Assembly: GCA_035647175.1 (NCBI GenBank)
Contig: DASRNX010000060.1
Span: 1-5,209 of the forward strand
Source of the DNA: UBA3941 sp035647175
GTDB taxonomy: Bacteria; Bacillota; Clostridia; Caldicoprobacterales; UBA3941
Direction of reading: 5' to 3'
Length of the DNA: 5,209 nucleotides
Shown here: piece by piece, positions 1-5,209 of the stretch
How the letters are laid out: every line of letters starts with the position of its first letter
Numbering within the stretch: the first letter of the stretch is position 1
Position numbers and translations under genes: made by a program
Notes under the pieces: model-generated
Seen by the model: the letters and a program-made list of their open reading frames with translations, nothing else
Database searches by the model: none
What the model was told of the DNA's origin: nothing

Positions 1-363
1 TTTTATGATATAAAGCTGATGGATCCGGTTCTTCACCGAAAATACACGGGAAAGACCAATGAACTAATCCTTAACAACTTGAAAGCCTTATGTGCGGATA
101 GGAAGATAGCAGAAAAAATCCTAATCCGCATCCCATGTATACCCAATGTTAACGATTCTCCGGAGCAAATCGTTGAAATAGCGAACTTTGTCCTAAATCT
201 TGGGATTCAAAGAATTGAGCTGATGCCCTATAACGAGATGGCCCCCTCCAAATACGAATGGGTGGACAGGACATACCCCTTAGGGGATGTGAAGGGCCGT
301 AGCAAGGACTATTATCGGGACTTAAACAGATTGGTCGCCGAAATGGGCATAAGAGTAATTTAA
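1..363 (+). CDS. Glycyl-radical enzyme activating protein (radical SAM), C-terminal part, 5' end outside window
   Basis: This is the last 120 codons of an activase that uses S-adenosylmethionine and a [4Fe-4S] cluster to abstract a hydrogen from the backbone glycine of its partner enzyme. The reading frame is open from base 1 (first residues FYDIKLMD), so the true start is upstream; the ATG at 19 is internal. Visible family landmarks are the YDIKLMD strand, the RIPCIPNVND strand typical of the second half of the radical-SAM barrel, and the C-terminal IELMPYNEMAPSKYEW segment followed by YPL, which matches the LLPYH...KYE...YPL region of PflA-like activases. The CxxxCxxC cluster motif and any ferredoxin-like insert would lie in the missing N-terminal half, so catalytic competence cannot be judged. 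The gene ends 44 bases before the glycyl radical enzyme, its presumed substrate, and is probably cotranscribed with it. The family call is firm; the subfamily is not assigned. Confidence 0.9.
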   Translation, partial: FYDIKLMDPVLHRKYTGKTNELILNNLKALCADRKIAEKILIRIPCIPNVNDSPEQIVEIANFVLNLGIQRIELMPYNEMAPSKYEWVDRTYPLGDVKGRSKDYYRDLNRLVAEMGIRVI

Positions 364-407
364 TCAAATCAATATATATAGGTAAAAAGTGAGGGGGCTA
401 CAAAACA

Positions 408-2822
408 ATGGAAAGCATTCTAGAACATGGCGAAAGACAGGCGCAGGAAATGGAATCCCTACGGGAGATGACACCGAGGATCAAGACCCATTACAACACC
501 ATAAAGGAAAGAATGGAACAAAGACAATTAGCTTGGGGAGGCGATCTTTCGGTCCTGGATGAAGAAACCTGGGGCTATAGGACAAATATTCGAAGGGCTA
601 TGGCATTTGAAAGGGTTATGAATGAAATGCCCATTGCCATAGAAGACTACGACCTCATCGCAGGCAGGAGTCTTTTAAACGGACAGATAGTTCGCTGCAA
701 CCTTCCAATCTTTTTAAAGCCCGGTGAACTGGGGGAGTGTAATATCCACATATCCCATAAATGCCCTGATTATGAGACCTTGCTAAGCCAGGGGATGATC
801 GGTATATTAACGAGGCTTGAGGAACAGGAAAAAACCCTGCCTAGCATTCAAGACCCGGATGAGCGCGAAGAAAAGAAGGCCTTTATTGAAGGCGTTAGGA
901 TAGAGGCCGAAGCGATAGTTAAAATGGCAAATCGCTACAGTGAACTGGCCGTTTCCAAAGCAGAAGCTGAGACGGATGACAAACGAAAAGCGGAATGGCT
1001 GGAAATGGCACGTATCTGCAAAAAGGTTCCCCTATACCCGGCGGAATCCTTTAGGGAGGCCATCCAATCCATATGGTTTGTAAACTATACTTTTTCCCAC
1101 ACCATGACCTATATTCCCATAGGCCGAATTGATTATCTCCTCTATCCGTACTTTCTTATGGATTTTGAAAACGGGAGGATAAGGGTTGAGGAGGCTCAAG
1201 AATTAGTCGATTCCTTTTGTCTTCAGGTAAATGACAGGGCGCAACTTCATCCAAAAAATTATCTGTATACCGATCAGACTTCAATCCCCGGCTCCCCAAG
1301 ACAGAGCGTCATGCTCTATAATAACGGTTTTGTGAAAAAAGGGGACGGCGATGCCTCGGATGCCATCAACCATTGGGGCCAAAACATTTTAATCAGCGGC
1401 TTAAACCCCGACGGAAGCGATAGCACCAGTATTTTGACCTACCTTTTTTTAAACGCCCATGAAAAGATCTCCATGACAAGTCCGGTATTGACAGTACGCA
1501 TGCATAAAAACAGTCCGAAACCCTTACTTGATCGTGTCGCCCAGGTTCTAAAGACCGGCGGGGGGATGCCCTTTATAAACAACGATGATGTGATTATAGA
1601 TGCCTATGAAAAGCTTGGGGTGCCCAGGGAGGATGCATGCAATTACGCAAACTCCAATTGCTGGGAGACACTGATTCAGGGGATGTCCAATCAGGAGATG
1701 ATCCGGGGAATAAACTTTCTTTATCTGCTGGAACTGGCTCTAAACGGAGGAAAACCCTTTGTCAACAAGGCCAATCCCATGGTAATGGTAGATTACAGCA
1801 AGGTGGATCCTATGAGCCTTTCACCCTATGTAGGGCCGTCCAATCCCGTAGTCGACGGTGTTGATACGGGGGATGCATCCCAAATTACCGACTTTGAAAA
1901 GCTAATGGATCTGTGGCGCATACAGATGGATTATATGTTAAAACATTCGATGGACCATGTTACTAGGATTATCTTTAGCGAAGGCACCCATGGTAAACTT
2001 GGGAATAACCCTCTGCTCTCAGCCCTCACAAGGGACTGCATTGAAAACATTAAGGATCTAACCCATATGGGCGCCCGTTATAATCTATGGCATATTTTAG
2101 CTGAGGCGGTATCCAATGCAGCGGATGCGGCTATGGCTATCAAGAGGTTTGTCTTTGAAGAGAAACTTTTTACTTTACCGCAACTGGTTGAAATATTAAA
2201 AAATGACTGGGCCGGGGAAGAGACGCTACGTAATAAATTCCTGGCCGGTGCCCCAAAATGGGGTAACGGGGACGCGGAAGTAGATAATATCGCCGCGGAG
2301 ATGACAGATTATTTCTTAGAGCGGGTTAAGTATCACGCAAAATCATATCCCCAGATAATATTTTCGCCCAGCATAGCCACCTTTTCATGGGTTATATCCA
2401 TAGGGAAACGGATCGGGGCCTCGGCTGATGGCAGAAATGCCAAGGAACTGATCGCAGCCAATCTATCCCCAGCGCCCGGTCGTGATACCGCAGGGCCTAC
2501 AGCGGCTATTAATTCTTACATGAAAATCGATACCTCTACCATGGCCGCGGGGGCACCTATTGATCTTAGGGTGAGTATGAATGGTTTAGAAGGTGAGGAG
2601 GGCACTAAGCGGATATCCGCTCTGGTAGAGACATTTCTGGAATTGGGCGGAAACATGATGACCCTAACCCTAACCAGCGCTGAAGAGCTAAGGCAGGCCA
2701 TAGAACATCCCGAAAACTATAGCGGGCTGAGGGTGAGGATGGGCGGCTGGTCGGCATATTTTACCCTTTTAAGCAAGGAATCCCAAAAGCTTCATTTGCA
2801 TAGGGTAGAGCACAATCTGTAG
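408..2822 (+). CDS. Glycyl radical enzyme (PFL/dehydratase-like family), substrate unknown
   Basis: This complete 804-residue protein is of normal length for a glycyl radical enzyme, a cytoplasmic, oxygen-sensitive family that uses a stored glycine radical to make a thiyl radical on cysteine. The presumed active-site cysteine is C418 in SNCWET, with E420 giving the C-x-E pattern of the dehydratase/lyase branch (GCVE in choline lyase, glycerol dehydratase and hydroxyproline dehydratase) rather than the Cys-Cys of pyruvate formate-lyase. The radical domain includes GASADGR (670-676), SAEELRQA (757-764) and RMGGWSAYF (777-785), with G780 the likely radical site. Oddities are W419, M778 and W781 in place of common residues, and MMTLTLT (750-756) where many relatives have a QxN-type strand. 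The ATG is preceded by GAGGGGG at 391-397, ten bases upstream, which supports this start. The activase lies just upstream. Databases would probably label this formate acetyltransferase, but the C-x-E loop argues against that activity. Family sure, reaction unknown. Confidence 0.93.
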   Translation: MESILEHGERQAQEMESLREMTPRIKTHYNTIKERMEQRQLAWGGDLSVLDEETWGYRTNIRRAMAFERVMNEMPIAIEDYDLIAGRSLLNGQIVRCNLPIFLKPGELGECNIHISHKCPDYETLLSQGMIGILTRLEEQEKTLPSIQDPDEREEKKAFIEGVRIEAEAIVKMANRYSELAVSKAEAETDDKRKAEWLEMARICKKVPLYPAESFREAIQSIWFVNYTFSHTMTYIPIGRIDYLLYPYFLMDFENGRIRVEEAQELVDSFCLQVNDRAQLHPKNYLYTDQTSIPGSPRQSVMLYNNGFVKKGDGDASDAINHWGQNILISGLNPDGSDSTSILTYLFLNAHEKISMTSPVLTVRMHKNSPKPLLDRVAQVLKTGGGMPFINNDDVIIDAYEKLGVPREDACNYANSNCWETLIQGMSNQEMIRGINFLYLLELALNGGKPFVNKANPMVMVDYSKVDPMSLSPYVGPSNPVVDGVDTGDASQITDFEKLMDLWRIQMDYMLKHSMDHVTRIIFSEGTHGKLGNNPLLSALTRDCIENIKDLTHMGARYNLWHILAEAVSNAADAAMAIKRFVFEEKLFTLPQLVEILKNDWAGEETLRNKFLAGAPKWGNGDAEVDNIAAEMTDYFLERVKYHAKSYPQIIFSPSIATFSWVISIGKRIGASADGRNAKELIAANLSPAPGRDTAGPTAAINSYMKIDTSTMAAGAPIDLRVSMNGLEGEEGTKRISALVETFLELGGNMMTLTLTSAEELRQAIEHPENYSGLRVRMGGWSAYFTLLSKESQKLHLHRVEHNL

Positions 2823-2866
2823 ATAAGCGGTACGGAAGCTAAACTTATTTGTAGATAATAAATTTT

Positions 2867-2899
2867 ACAGTTGGAGTTGTTTATCTATGGTCCGACTGT
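2867..2899 (+). other. Possible RNA hairpin in the spacer after the glycyl radical enzyme gene
   Basis: ACAGTTGGA (2867-2875) can pair with TCCGACTGT (2891-2899), a 9-bp stem with one G-U pair and a 15-base loop, starting 44 bases after the stop codon. What follows is only moderately T-rich (TTGAGTCTTCTTGTCTT), so it is not a canonical rho-independent terminator. It could be a weak terminator, an mRNA 3' end or part of the leader of the next gene. The right arm could instead pair with AGTCGG at 2922-2927, so two folds compete. Confidence 0.35.
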
Positions 2900-2925
2900 T
2901 TGAGTCTTCTTGTCTTCAGCAAGTC

Positions 2926-2945
2926 GGTTACTGTTGATAGCAACC
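2926..2945 (+). other. Small hairpin in the leader of the esterase gene
   Basis: GGTT and AACC form the base of an imperfect stem with an A/C mismatch and an inner CTG/TAG pairing around TTGA. It lies about 65 bases before the esterase start and overlaps the alternative pairing arm at 2922-2927. No known riboswitch or T-box consensus is recognisable in 2823-3010. It may be incidental. Confidence 0.25.
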
Positions 2946-3010
2946 TATGATTGGGGTGCCAAAGCTACATTTTTCTAACAAGATACACCACATAAGGGAG
3001 GACATTTATT

Positions 3011-3967
3011 ATGCTCATAGACATGCCATTAGAGGAACTAAGAGAATACCGGGGTATTAATCCCCGCCCGCACGACTTTGACGAGTATTGGGGAAGTGCC
3101 CTCAAAGAGATGAGAGCCCTAGATCCGAAGGTGGAAATGGTGCCCGCAAAGTTTCAAACCCCTCATGCAGAGTGTTTCCATCTATATTTTACAGGGGTTG
3201 GCGGTGCCAGGATACATGCTAAATATCTACGTCCTAAAGGCGTCACAAAGCCCCATCCGGCTGTTTTGATGTTTCATGGATATACCGGCAACAGCGGTTC
3301 TTGGTCTGACAAGCTGGCCTATGTAGGAAACGGTTTCGCCGTAGCGGCTCTTGACTGCAGGGGACAAGGAGGCCTGTCCGAAGATATCGGCGGCGTGAAG
3401 GGCAATACCTTCCGCGGACATATAATAAGGGGTCTTGATGACAGCCCTAAAAGGCTTTTGTTCAGGGAAATATTTTTGGATACAGCCCAGCTGGCCAAAA
3501 TCGTAATGGATATGCCGGAAGTCGATGAAGACCGTGTGGGCGCTATGGGCGGATCCCAAGGCGGGGGATTGACCCTGGCCTGCGCATCCCTAGAGCCCAA
3601 AATAAAAAGGGTTGCACCTGTATACCCATTTTTATCTGATTACAAAAGGGTATGGGAGATGGACCTTGCCAAGGGCGCCTATCAGGAGATCACGGATTAT
3701 TTTCGGCTTTTTGATCCTACCCATGCCAGGGAAGAAGAGGTCTTTACTACTTTGGGGTACATAGATGTGCAGCATTTGACAGAGCGAATAGAAGGAGAAG
3801 TAATGATGGCCGTAGGGCTAATGGATACGATTTGCCCACCTTCCAGCCAATTTGCAGCTTATAACAAGATCATATCACCAAAAGAGACCATAATATATCC
3901 GGACTTTGGACACGAGGGGTTGCCCGGATTTGATGATATGACCTTCCAGTTTATGATGGGGCTGTAG
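3011..3967 (+). CDS. Carbohydrate esterase family 7 protein (acetyl-xylan esterase / cephalosporin-C deacetylase type)
   Basis: This is a serine alpha/beta-hydrolase that removes acetyl groups from small acetylated substrates. CE7 enzymes typically deacetylate xylo-oligosaccharides and cephalosporin C, and act in the cytoplasm. The 318 residues match the usual family length. No signal peptide is visible. In order: a family-typical N-terminus (MPLEEL, then DFDEYW), HGYTG at 89-93 (oxyanion-hole region), the CE7 hallmark RGQG at 117-120, the nucleophile elbow GGSQGG with S182, a probable acid D272 in the GLMDTICPP segment, and H301 in GHEG. The whole Ser-Asp-His triad and the RGQ...HE signature are therefore present. 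The start is supported by AAGGGAGGA at 2994-3002, eight bases upstream of the ATG. It lies 188 bases after the glycyl radical enzyme gene on the same strand, so cotranscription is possible but unproven. Its acetylated substrate is unknown. It closely resembles the axeA/cah group, but no symbol is assigned. Confidence 0.93.
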   Translation: MLIDMPLEELREYRGINPRPHDFDEYWGSALKEMRALDPKVEMVPAKFQTPHAECFHLYFTGVGGARIHAKYLRPKGVTKPHPAVLMFHGYTGNSGSWSDKLAYVGNGFAVAALDCRGQGGLSEDIGGVKGNTFRGHIIRGLDDSPKRLLFREIFLDTAQLAKIVMDMPEVDEDRVGAMGGSQGGGLTLACASLEPKIKRVAPVYPFLSDYKRVWEMDLAKGAYQEITDYFRLFDPTHAREEEVFTTLGYIDVQHLTERIEGEVMMAVGLMDTICPPSSQFAAYNKIISPKETIIYPDFGHEGLPGFDDMTFQFMMGL

Positions 3968-4049
3968 GACAATAATTATCCGGAAAGCGCCGAAGATTGT
4001 TGAACTTGCTTTGCGGGTGATGACCATAGGCTTGACCTTTTGTGCTATA

Positions 4050-4131
4050 TATGTTACGAAAAAGACCTTTCAATGTAAAATCGGCAAAACTATCCTATTT
4101 TACGTTAAAATAATGTATTTTTCGTAACATA
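4050..4131. repeat. Nested inverted repeat, 82-base hairpin
   Basis: TATGTTACGAAAAA (4050-4063) is perfectly complementary in inverse to TTTTTCGTAACATA (4118-4131), giving a 14-bp stem. Inside it, AATGTAAAAT (4072-4081) pairs with ATTTTACGTT (4097-4106) with one G-U pair, closing a 15-base loop. The fold suits a MITE-like or REP-like palindromic element, or a strong intergenic RNA structure. No transposase and no clear target-site duplication are visible. Confidence 0.6.
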
Positions 4132-4144
4132 CGAATTAAGGATA

Positions 4145-4192
4145 GCGTTTTACGACTCCTATGTACCAATGTAGAATGTTGTCGTAAAACGT
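4145..4192. repeat. Second inverted repeat of the cluster
   Basis: CGTTTTACGAC (4146-4156) is perfectly complementary in inverse to GTCGTAAAACG (4181-4191), with a further G-U pair at 4145/4192 and a 24-base loop. The arms share the TTTTACG core with the inner arms of the preceding hairpin (ATTTTACGTT at 4097-4106), which suggests the two palindromes are related or belong to one element. Confidence 0.55.
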
Positions 4193-4218
4193 ATAGGATC
4201 ATTATTTATGTAATTAGC

Positions 4219-4245
4219 AACCCCTGTTGAAAAAGGGGTTTTTTT
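4219..4245 (+). terminator. Rho-independent terminator
   Basis: AACCCC (4219-4224) and GGGGTT (4235-4240) form a 6-bp stem around a 10-base loop, followed directly by a run of T (seven in a row, 4239-4245). It lies about 250 bases after the esterase stop and just ahead of the next promoter, so it probably ends transcription from the upstream genes and isolates the exported-protein gene. The T run fits the + strand only. Confidence 0.8.
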
Positions 4246-4256
4246 CTGGATATAAC

Positions 4257-4285
4257 TTGATTTTTATGACGAAATATGCTTTAAT
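4257..4285 (+). promoter_or_regulatory. Probable sigma-A-type promoter of the exported-protein gene
   Basis: TTGATT (4257-4262) and TTTAAT (4280-4285) are separated by exactly 17 bases. The first matches the -35 consensus at four of six positions and the second matches TATAAT at five of six. Transcription would start near 4292, leaving about 75 bases of untranslated leader. The position right after the terminator supports the call; there is no experimental evidence. Confidence 0.55.
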
Positions 4286-4298
4286 TATGTAAAGTGAG

Positions 4299-4333
4299 TT
4301 ACAATTCTACAAAATATTTTAATGGAATTGTAA
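4299..4333. promoter_or_regulatory. Perfect inverted repeat near the transcription start: operator or leader hairpin
   Basis: TTACAATTC (4299-4307) and GAATTGTAA (4325-4333) are perfect inverse complements separated by 17 bases, and the spacer itself contains the palindrome AAAATATTTT (4311-4320). It begins about seven bases after the predicted transcription start and ends 33 bases before the GTG. It could be a repressor site or a 5' mRNA stem-loop. No known regulator's consensus is recognised. Confidence 0.5.
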
Positions 4334-4353
4334 TAAAGCCTAAACAATTTAAA

Positions 4354-4362
4354 AGGGGGTGA
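4354..4362 (+). promoter_or_regulatory. Ribosome binding site that selects the GTG start at 4367
   Basis: AGGGGGTGA closely matches the Shine-Dalgarno complement. The G run ends seven bases before the GTG at 4367 but 19 bases before the next in-frame ATG at 4379, so the GTG is the better start. Confidence 0.7.
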
Positions 4363-4366
4363 AGAA

Positions 4367-5209
4367 GTGTCAAAGAGAATGACAACAAGAATTTGTATTC
4401 TCGCATTGGTAACTTTGATGCTCTTGGGGCAAGTTTTTACATTTACCAGCCATTCAAACGCTGCATCCTCAACTGTTACTCAAACCTTAAGACAAGGGAG
4501 CAGAGGCAGTCAAGTAAAGATCCTTCAACAAAAGCTCAATTCCCTAGGTTTTAATGCAGGCGATGTGGACGGTTCCTTTGGGCCGAAAACTAGGGCGGCA
4601 GTGCTGGCTTTTCAAAAAGCCTATGAGTTAGCTAGGGATGGGGTGGTAGGCCCCGCTACAAGAGCGAAGCTAAATCCGGGGAAGCCCAAGGATTCTAAGC
4701 CACAAGATCCTAAGCCGGCAGATCCAAAACCGGAGACATCACCTGCAAAGGACATACCGCAGGTTACCCAAACCCTTAAGAGGGGCAGTAAGGGAACTCA
4801 GGTAAAGTATTTGCAACAAAGGCTTAACGCCTTAGGCTTTAATGTAGGTGAGGTAGACGGTTCCTTTGGGCCAAAGACTTTAGCAGGCGTTCATGCCTTT
4901 CAAAAGGCTAACGGACTTGCCGTAGACGGATCCGTAGGTCCAGCTACAAGAGCGAAATTAAACGCGGCGATAAAGCCGCCTAAGCCGGAAGAACCAAAAC
5001 CGGAGAAGCCCAAGCCGGAAGAACCGAAACCAGAAAAGCCAAAACCAAAAGAGCCAAAACCAGAGAAACCAAAGCCTGAGACACCGCCTGCAAAGGAGAT
5101 ACCGCCTGTTACTCAAACCCTCCGAAGGGGGGACAAGGGTACCCAGGTGAAGAACCTGCAGGAGAAGCTGAACTATTTAGGTTTTGATGTTGGTGAAGTC
5201 GACGGATCC
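4367..5209 (+). CDS. Exported protein with peptidoglycan-binding repeats, 3' end outside window
   Basis: An open frame of 281 codons runs to the last base without a stop. It starts at GTG, chosen from the ribosome binding site. Residues 1-33 form a signal peptide: basic SKR...TTR, hydrophobic core ICILALVTLMLLG, and a likely signal peptidase I site near S-N-A-A (30-33). There is no lipobox, so it is predicted to be secreted or wall-associated. Two complete peptidoglycan-binding domains of the PG_binding_1 type follow (about 44-102 and 140-198), each with QxLN.LGF, VDGSFGPKT, AFQKA and VGPATRAKL. A third begins at about 255 and is cut off at VDGS (278-281). The linkers are Pro/Lys rich: 103-130 with D-P-K-P units, and 203-245 dominated by K-P-E repeats, a likely extended spacer through the wall. 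Such repeats usually target wall hydrolases, NlpC/P60, SleB or L,D-transpeptidase domains, but none is visible here, so the activity is unknown. It probably has its own promoter. Confidence 0.9.
   Translation, partial: MSKRMTTRICILALVTLMLLGQVFTFTSHSNAASSTVTQTLRQGSRGSQVKILQQKLNSLGFNAGDVDGSFGPKTRAAVLAFQKAYELARDGVVGPATRAKLNPGKPKDSKPQDPKPADPKPETSPAKDIPQVTQTLKRGSKGTQVKYLQQRLNALGFNVGEVDGSFGPKTLAGVHAFQKANGLAVDGSVGPATRAKLNAAIKPPKPEEPKPEKPKPEEPKPEKPKPKEPKPEKPKPETPPAKEIPPVTQTLRRGDKGTQVKNLQEKLNYLGFDVGEVDGS
4475..4672 (+). repeat. Peptidoglycan-binding repeat, copy 1
   Basis: This 66-codon unit (residues 37-102, VTQTL to RAKL) is one of three in-frame copies in the exported-protein gene. It is identical to copy 2 at 50 of 66 residues by direct comparison. 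It departs from copy 2 mainly around the YELARDG segment. Confidence 0.9.
4763..4960 (+). repeat. Peptidoglycan-binding repeat, copy 2
   Basis: This 66-codon unit (residues 133-198) has the same boundaries as copy 1, beginning VTQTL and ending VGPATRAKL. It carries the more standard ANGLAVDG segment. Equal unit length and shared flanks (SPAKDIPQ or PPAKEIPP before copies 2 and 3) point to internal duplication of domain plus linker. Confidence 0.9.
4982..5086 (+). repeat. 30-bp tandem repeat coding the KPEEPKPEKP linker
   Basis: Three consecutive 30-base units (4982-5011, 5012-5041, 5042-5071) encode KPEEPKPEKP twice and then KPKEPKPEKP, followed by a half unit KPETP to 5086. Synonymous differences between the units (ccg/cca, gaa/gag, aag/aaa) show they are not very recent copies. 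Such tracts form extended, charged wall-spanning spacers and can vary in length between strains. Confidence 0.85.
5108..5209 (+). repeat. Peptidoglycan-binding repeat, copy 3, truncated by the window edge
   Basis: Residues 248-281 (VTQTLRRGDKGTQVKNLQ through VDGS) align with the first 34 residues of copies 1 and 2. The window ends inside the calcium-binding-like VDGSFGP motif, so the rest of the copy must lie beyond it. Confidence 0.9.

Larger units (their letters stand above)
3968..4366. other. 399-base intergenic region without a gene
   Basis: No convincing coding sequence is seen on either strand between the esterase stop and the GTG start of the exported protein. Bases 3968-4049 show nothing beyond a weak possible 7-bp stem (3970-3976 with 3996-4002). 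The rest contains, in order, the inverted-repeat cluster (4050-4192), a terminator (4219-4245), a promoter (4257-4285), an inverted repeat (4299-4333) and a ribosome binding site, each listed separately. The repeat cluster is visibly more AT-rich than the flanking genes. Confidence 0.75.

Noticed and set aside
149..367. 72-codon reading frame on the - strand
   Set aside because: It lies antisense over the conserved activase coding sequence, and its translation resembles no known protein family.
1637..1864. 75-codon reading frame on the + strand inside the glycyl radical enzyme gene
   Set aside because: It is an out-of-frame shadow of a region that encodes the active-site cysteine loop and is clearly conserved in the main frame.
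408..2822. Calling this gene pyruvate formate-lyase (pflB)
   Set aside because: The active-site loop has NCWE instead of adjacent cysteines, and the glycine loop and length do not match pyruvate formate-lyase.
2951..2979. TTGGGG-17-TCTAAC as an esterase promoter
   Set aside because: It matches only three of six -35 and four of six -10 positions, too weak to call without transcript data.
3227..3600. Two overlapping - strand reading frames opposite the esterase gene
   Set aside because: They are antisense to the RGQ and GGSQGG regions of the esterase, and neither shows a ribosome binding site or recognisable domain.
4032..4051. TTGACC followed by TATATA as a promoter
   Set aside because: The spacing is only about eight bases, too short for a sigma-A promoter, and no gene follows before the terminator.
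4050..4192. CRISPR array or complete insertion sequence
   Set aside because: The repeats are inverted rather than regularly spaced direct repeats, there is no transposase gene, and no flanking duplication is evident.
4394..4396. Cys10 of the exported protein as a lipoprotein anchor
   Set aside because: The cysteine sits at the start of the hydrophobic core without a preceding lipobox, and a signal peptidase I site is present near residue 32.

Overview
The window looks like part of the chromosome of an anaerobic, Gram-positive, low-to-moderate GC Firmicute, most likely of the class Clostridia. Three things point there: a glycyl radical enzyme with its activase (oxygen-sensitive chemistry), strong G-rich Shine-Dalgarno sequences ahead of every complete gene start, and an exported protein with a classical signal peptide and Gram-positive-type peptidoglycan-binding repeats. 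The genus cannot be named from the sequence alone. All genes are on the + strand.

Positions 1-363 hold the C-terminal part of a radical-SAM glycyl-radical-enzyme activase whose start lies upstream of the window. After 44 bases comes a complete 804-residue glycyl radical enzyme (408-2822). It has the C-x-E active-site cysteine loop of the lyase/dehydratase branch, but unusual residues around both the cysteine (NCWE) and the radical glycine (RMGGWSAYF). The two genes form an activase-enzyme pair, and the substrate cannot be assigned.

A 188-base spacer with possible RNA hairpins leads to a complete 318-residue carbohydrate esterase family 7 protein (3011-3967; acetyl-xylan esterase / cephalosporin-C deacetylase type). 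It has the RGQ motif, the GGSQGG nucleophile elbow and a C-terminal HE. It probably acts on small acetylated sugars inside the cell. Whether it shares a pathway with the glycyl radical enzyme is unproven.

Positions 3968-4366 contain no gene. This stretch holds a cluster of AT-rich inverted repeats (4050-4192), a rho-independent terminator (4219-4245), a sigma-A-like promoter (4257-4285), a perfect 9-bp inverted repeat just after the expected transcription start, and a ribosome binding site that selects a GTG start.

From 4367 to the window end runs an open, 3'-truncated gene for an exported protein: signal peptide, two complete peptidoglycan-binding repeats, a third cut by the window edge, and Pro/Lys/Glu-rich linkers, one made of 30-bp tandem repeats. 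Any catalytic domain would lie beyond the window. The terminator and promoter suggest it is transcribed separately from the metabolic genes upstream.
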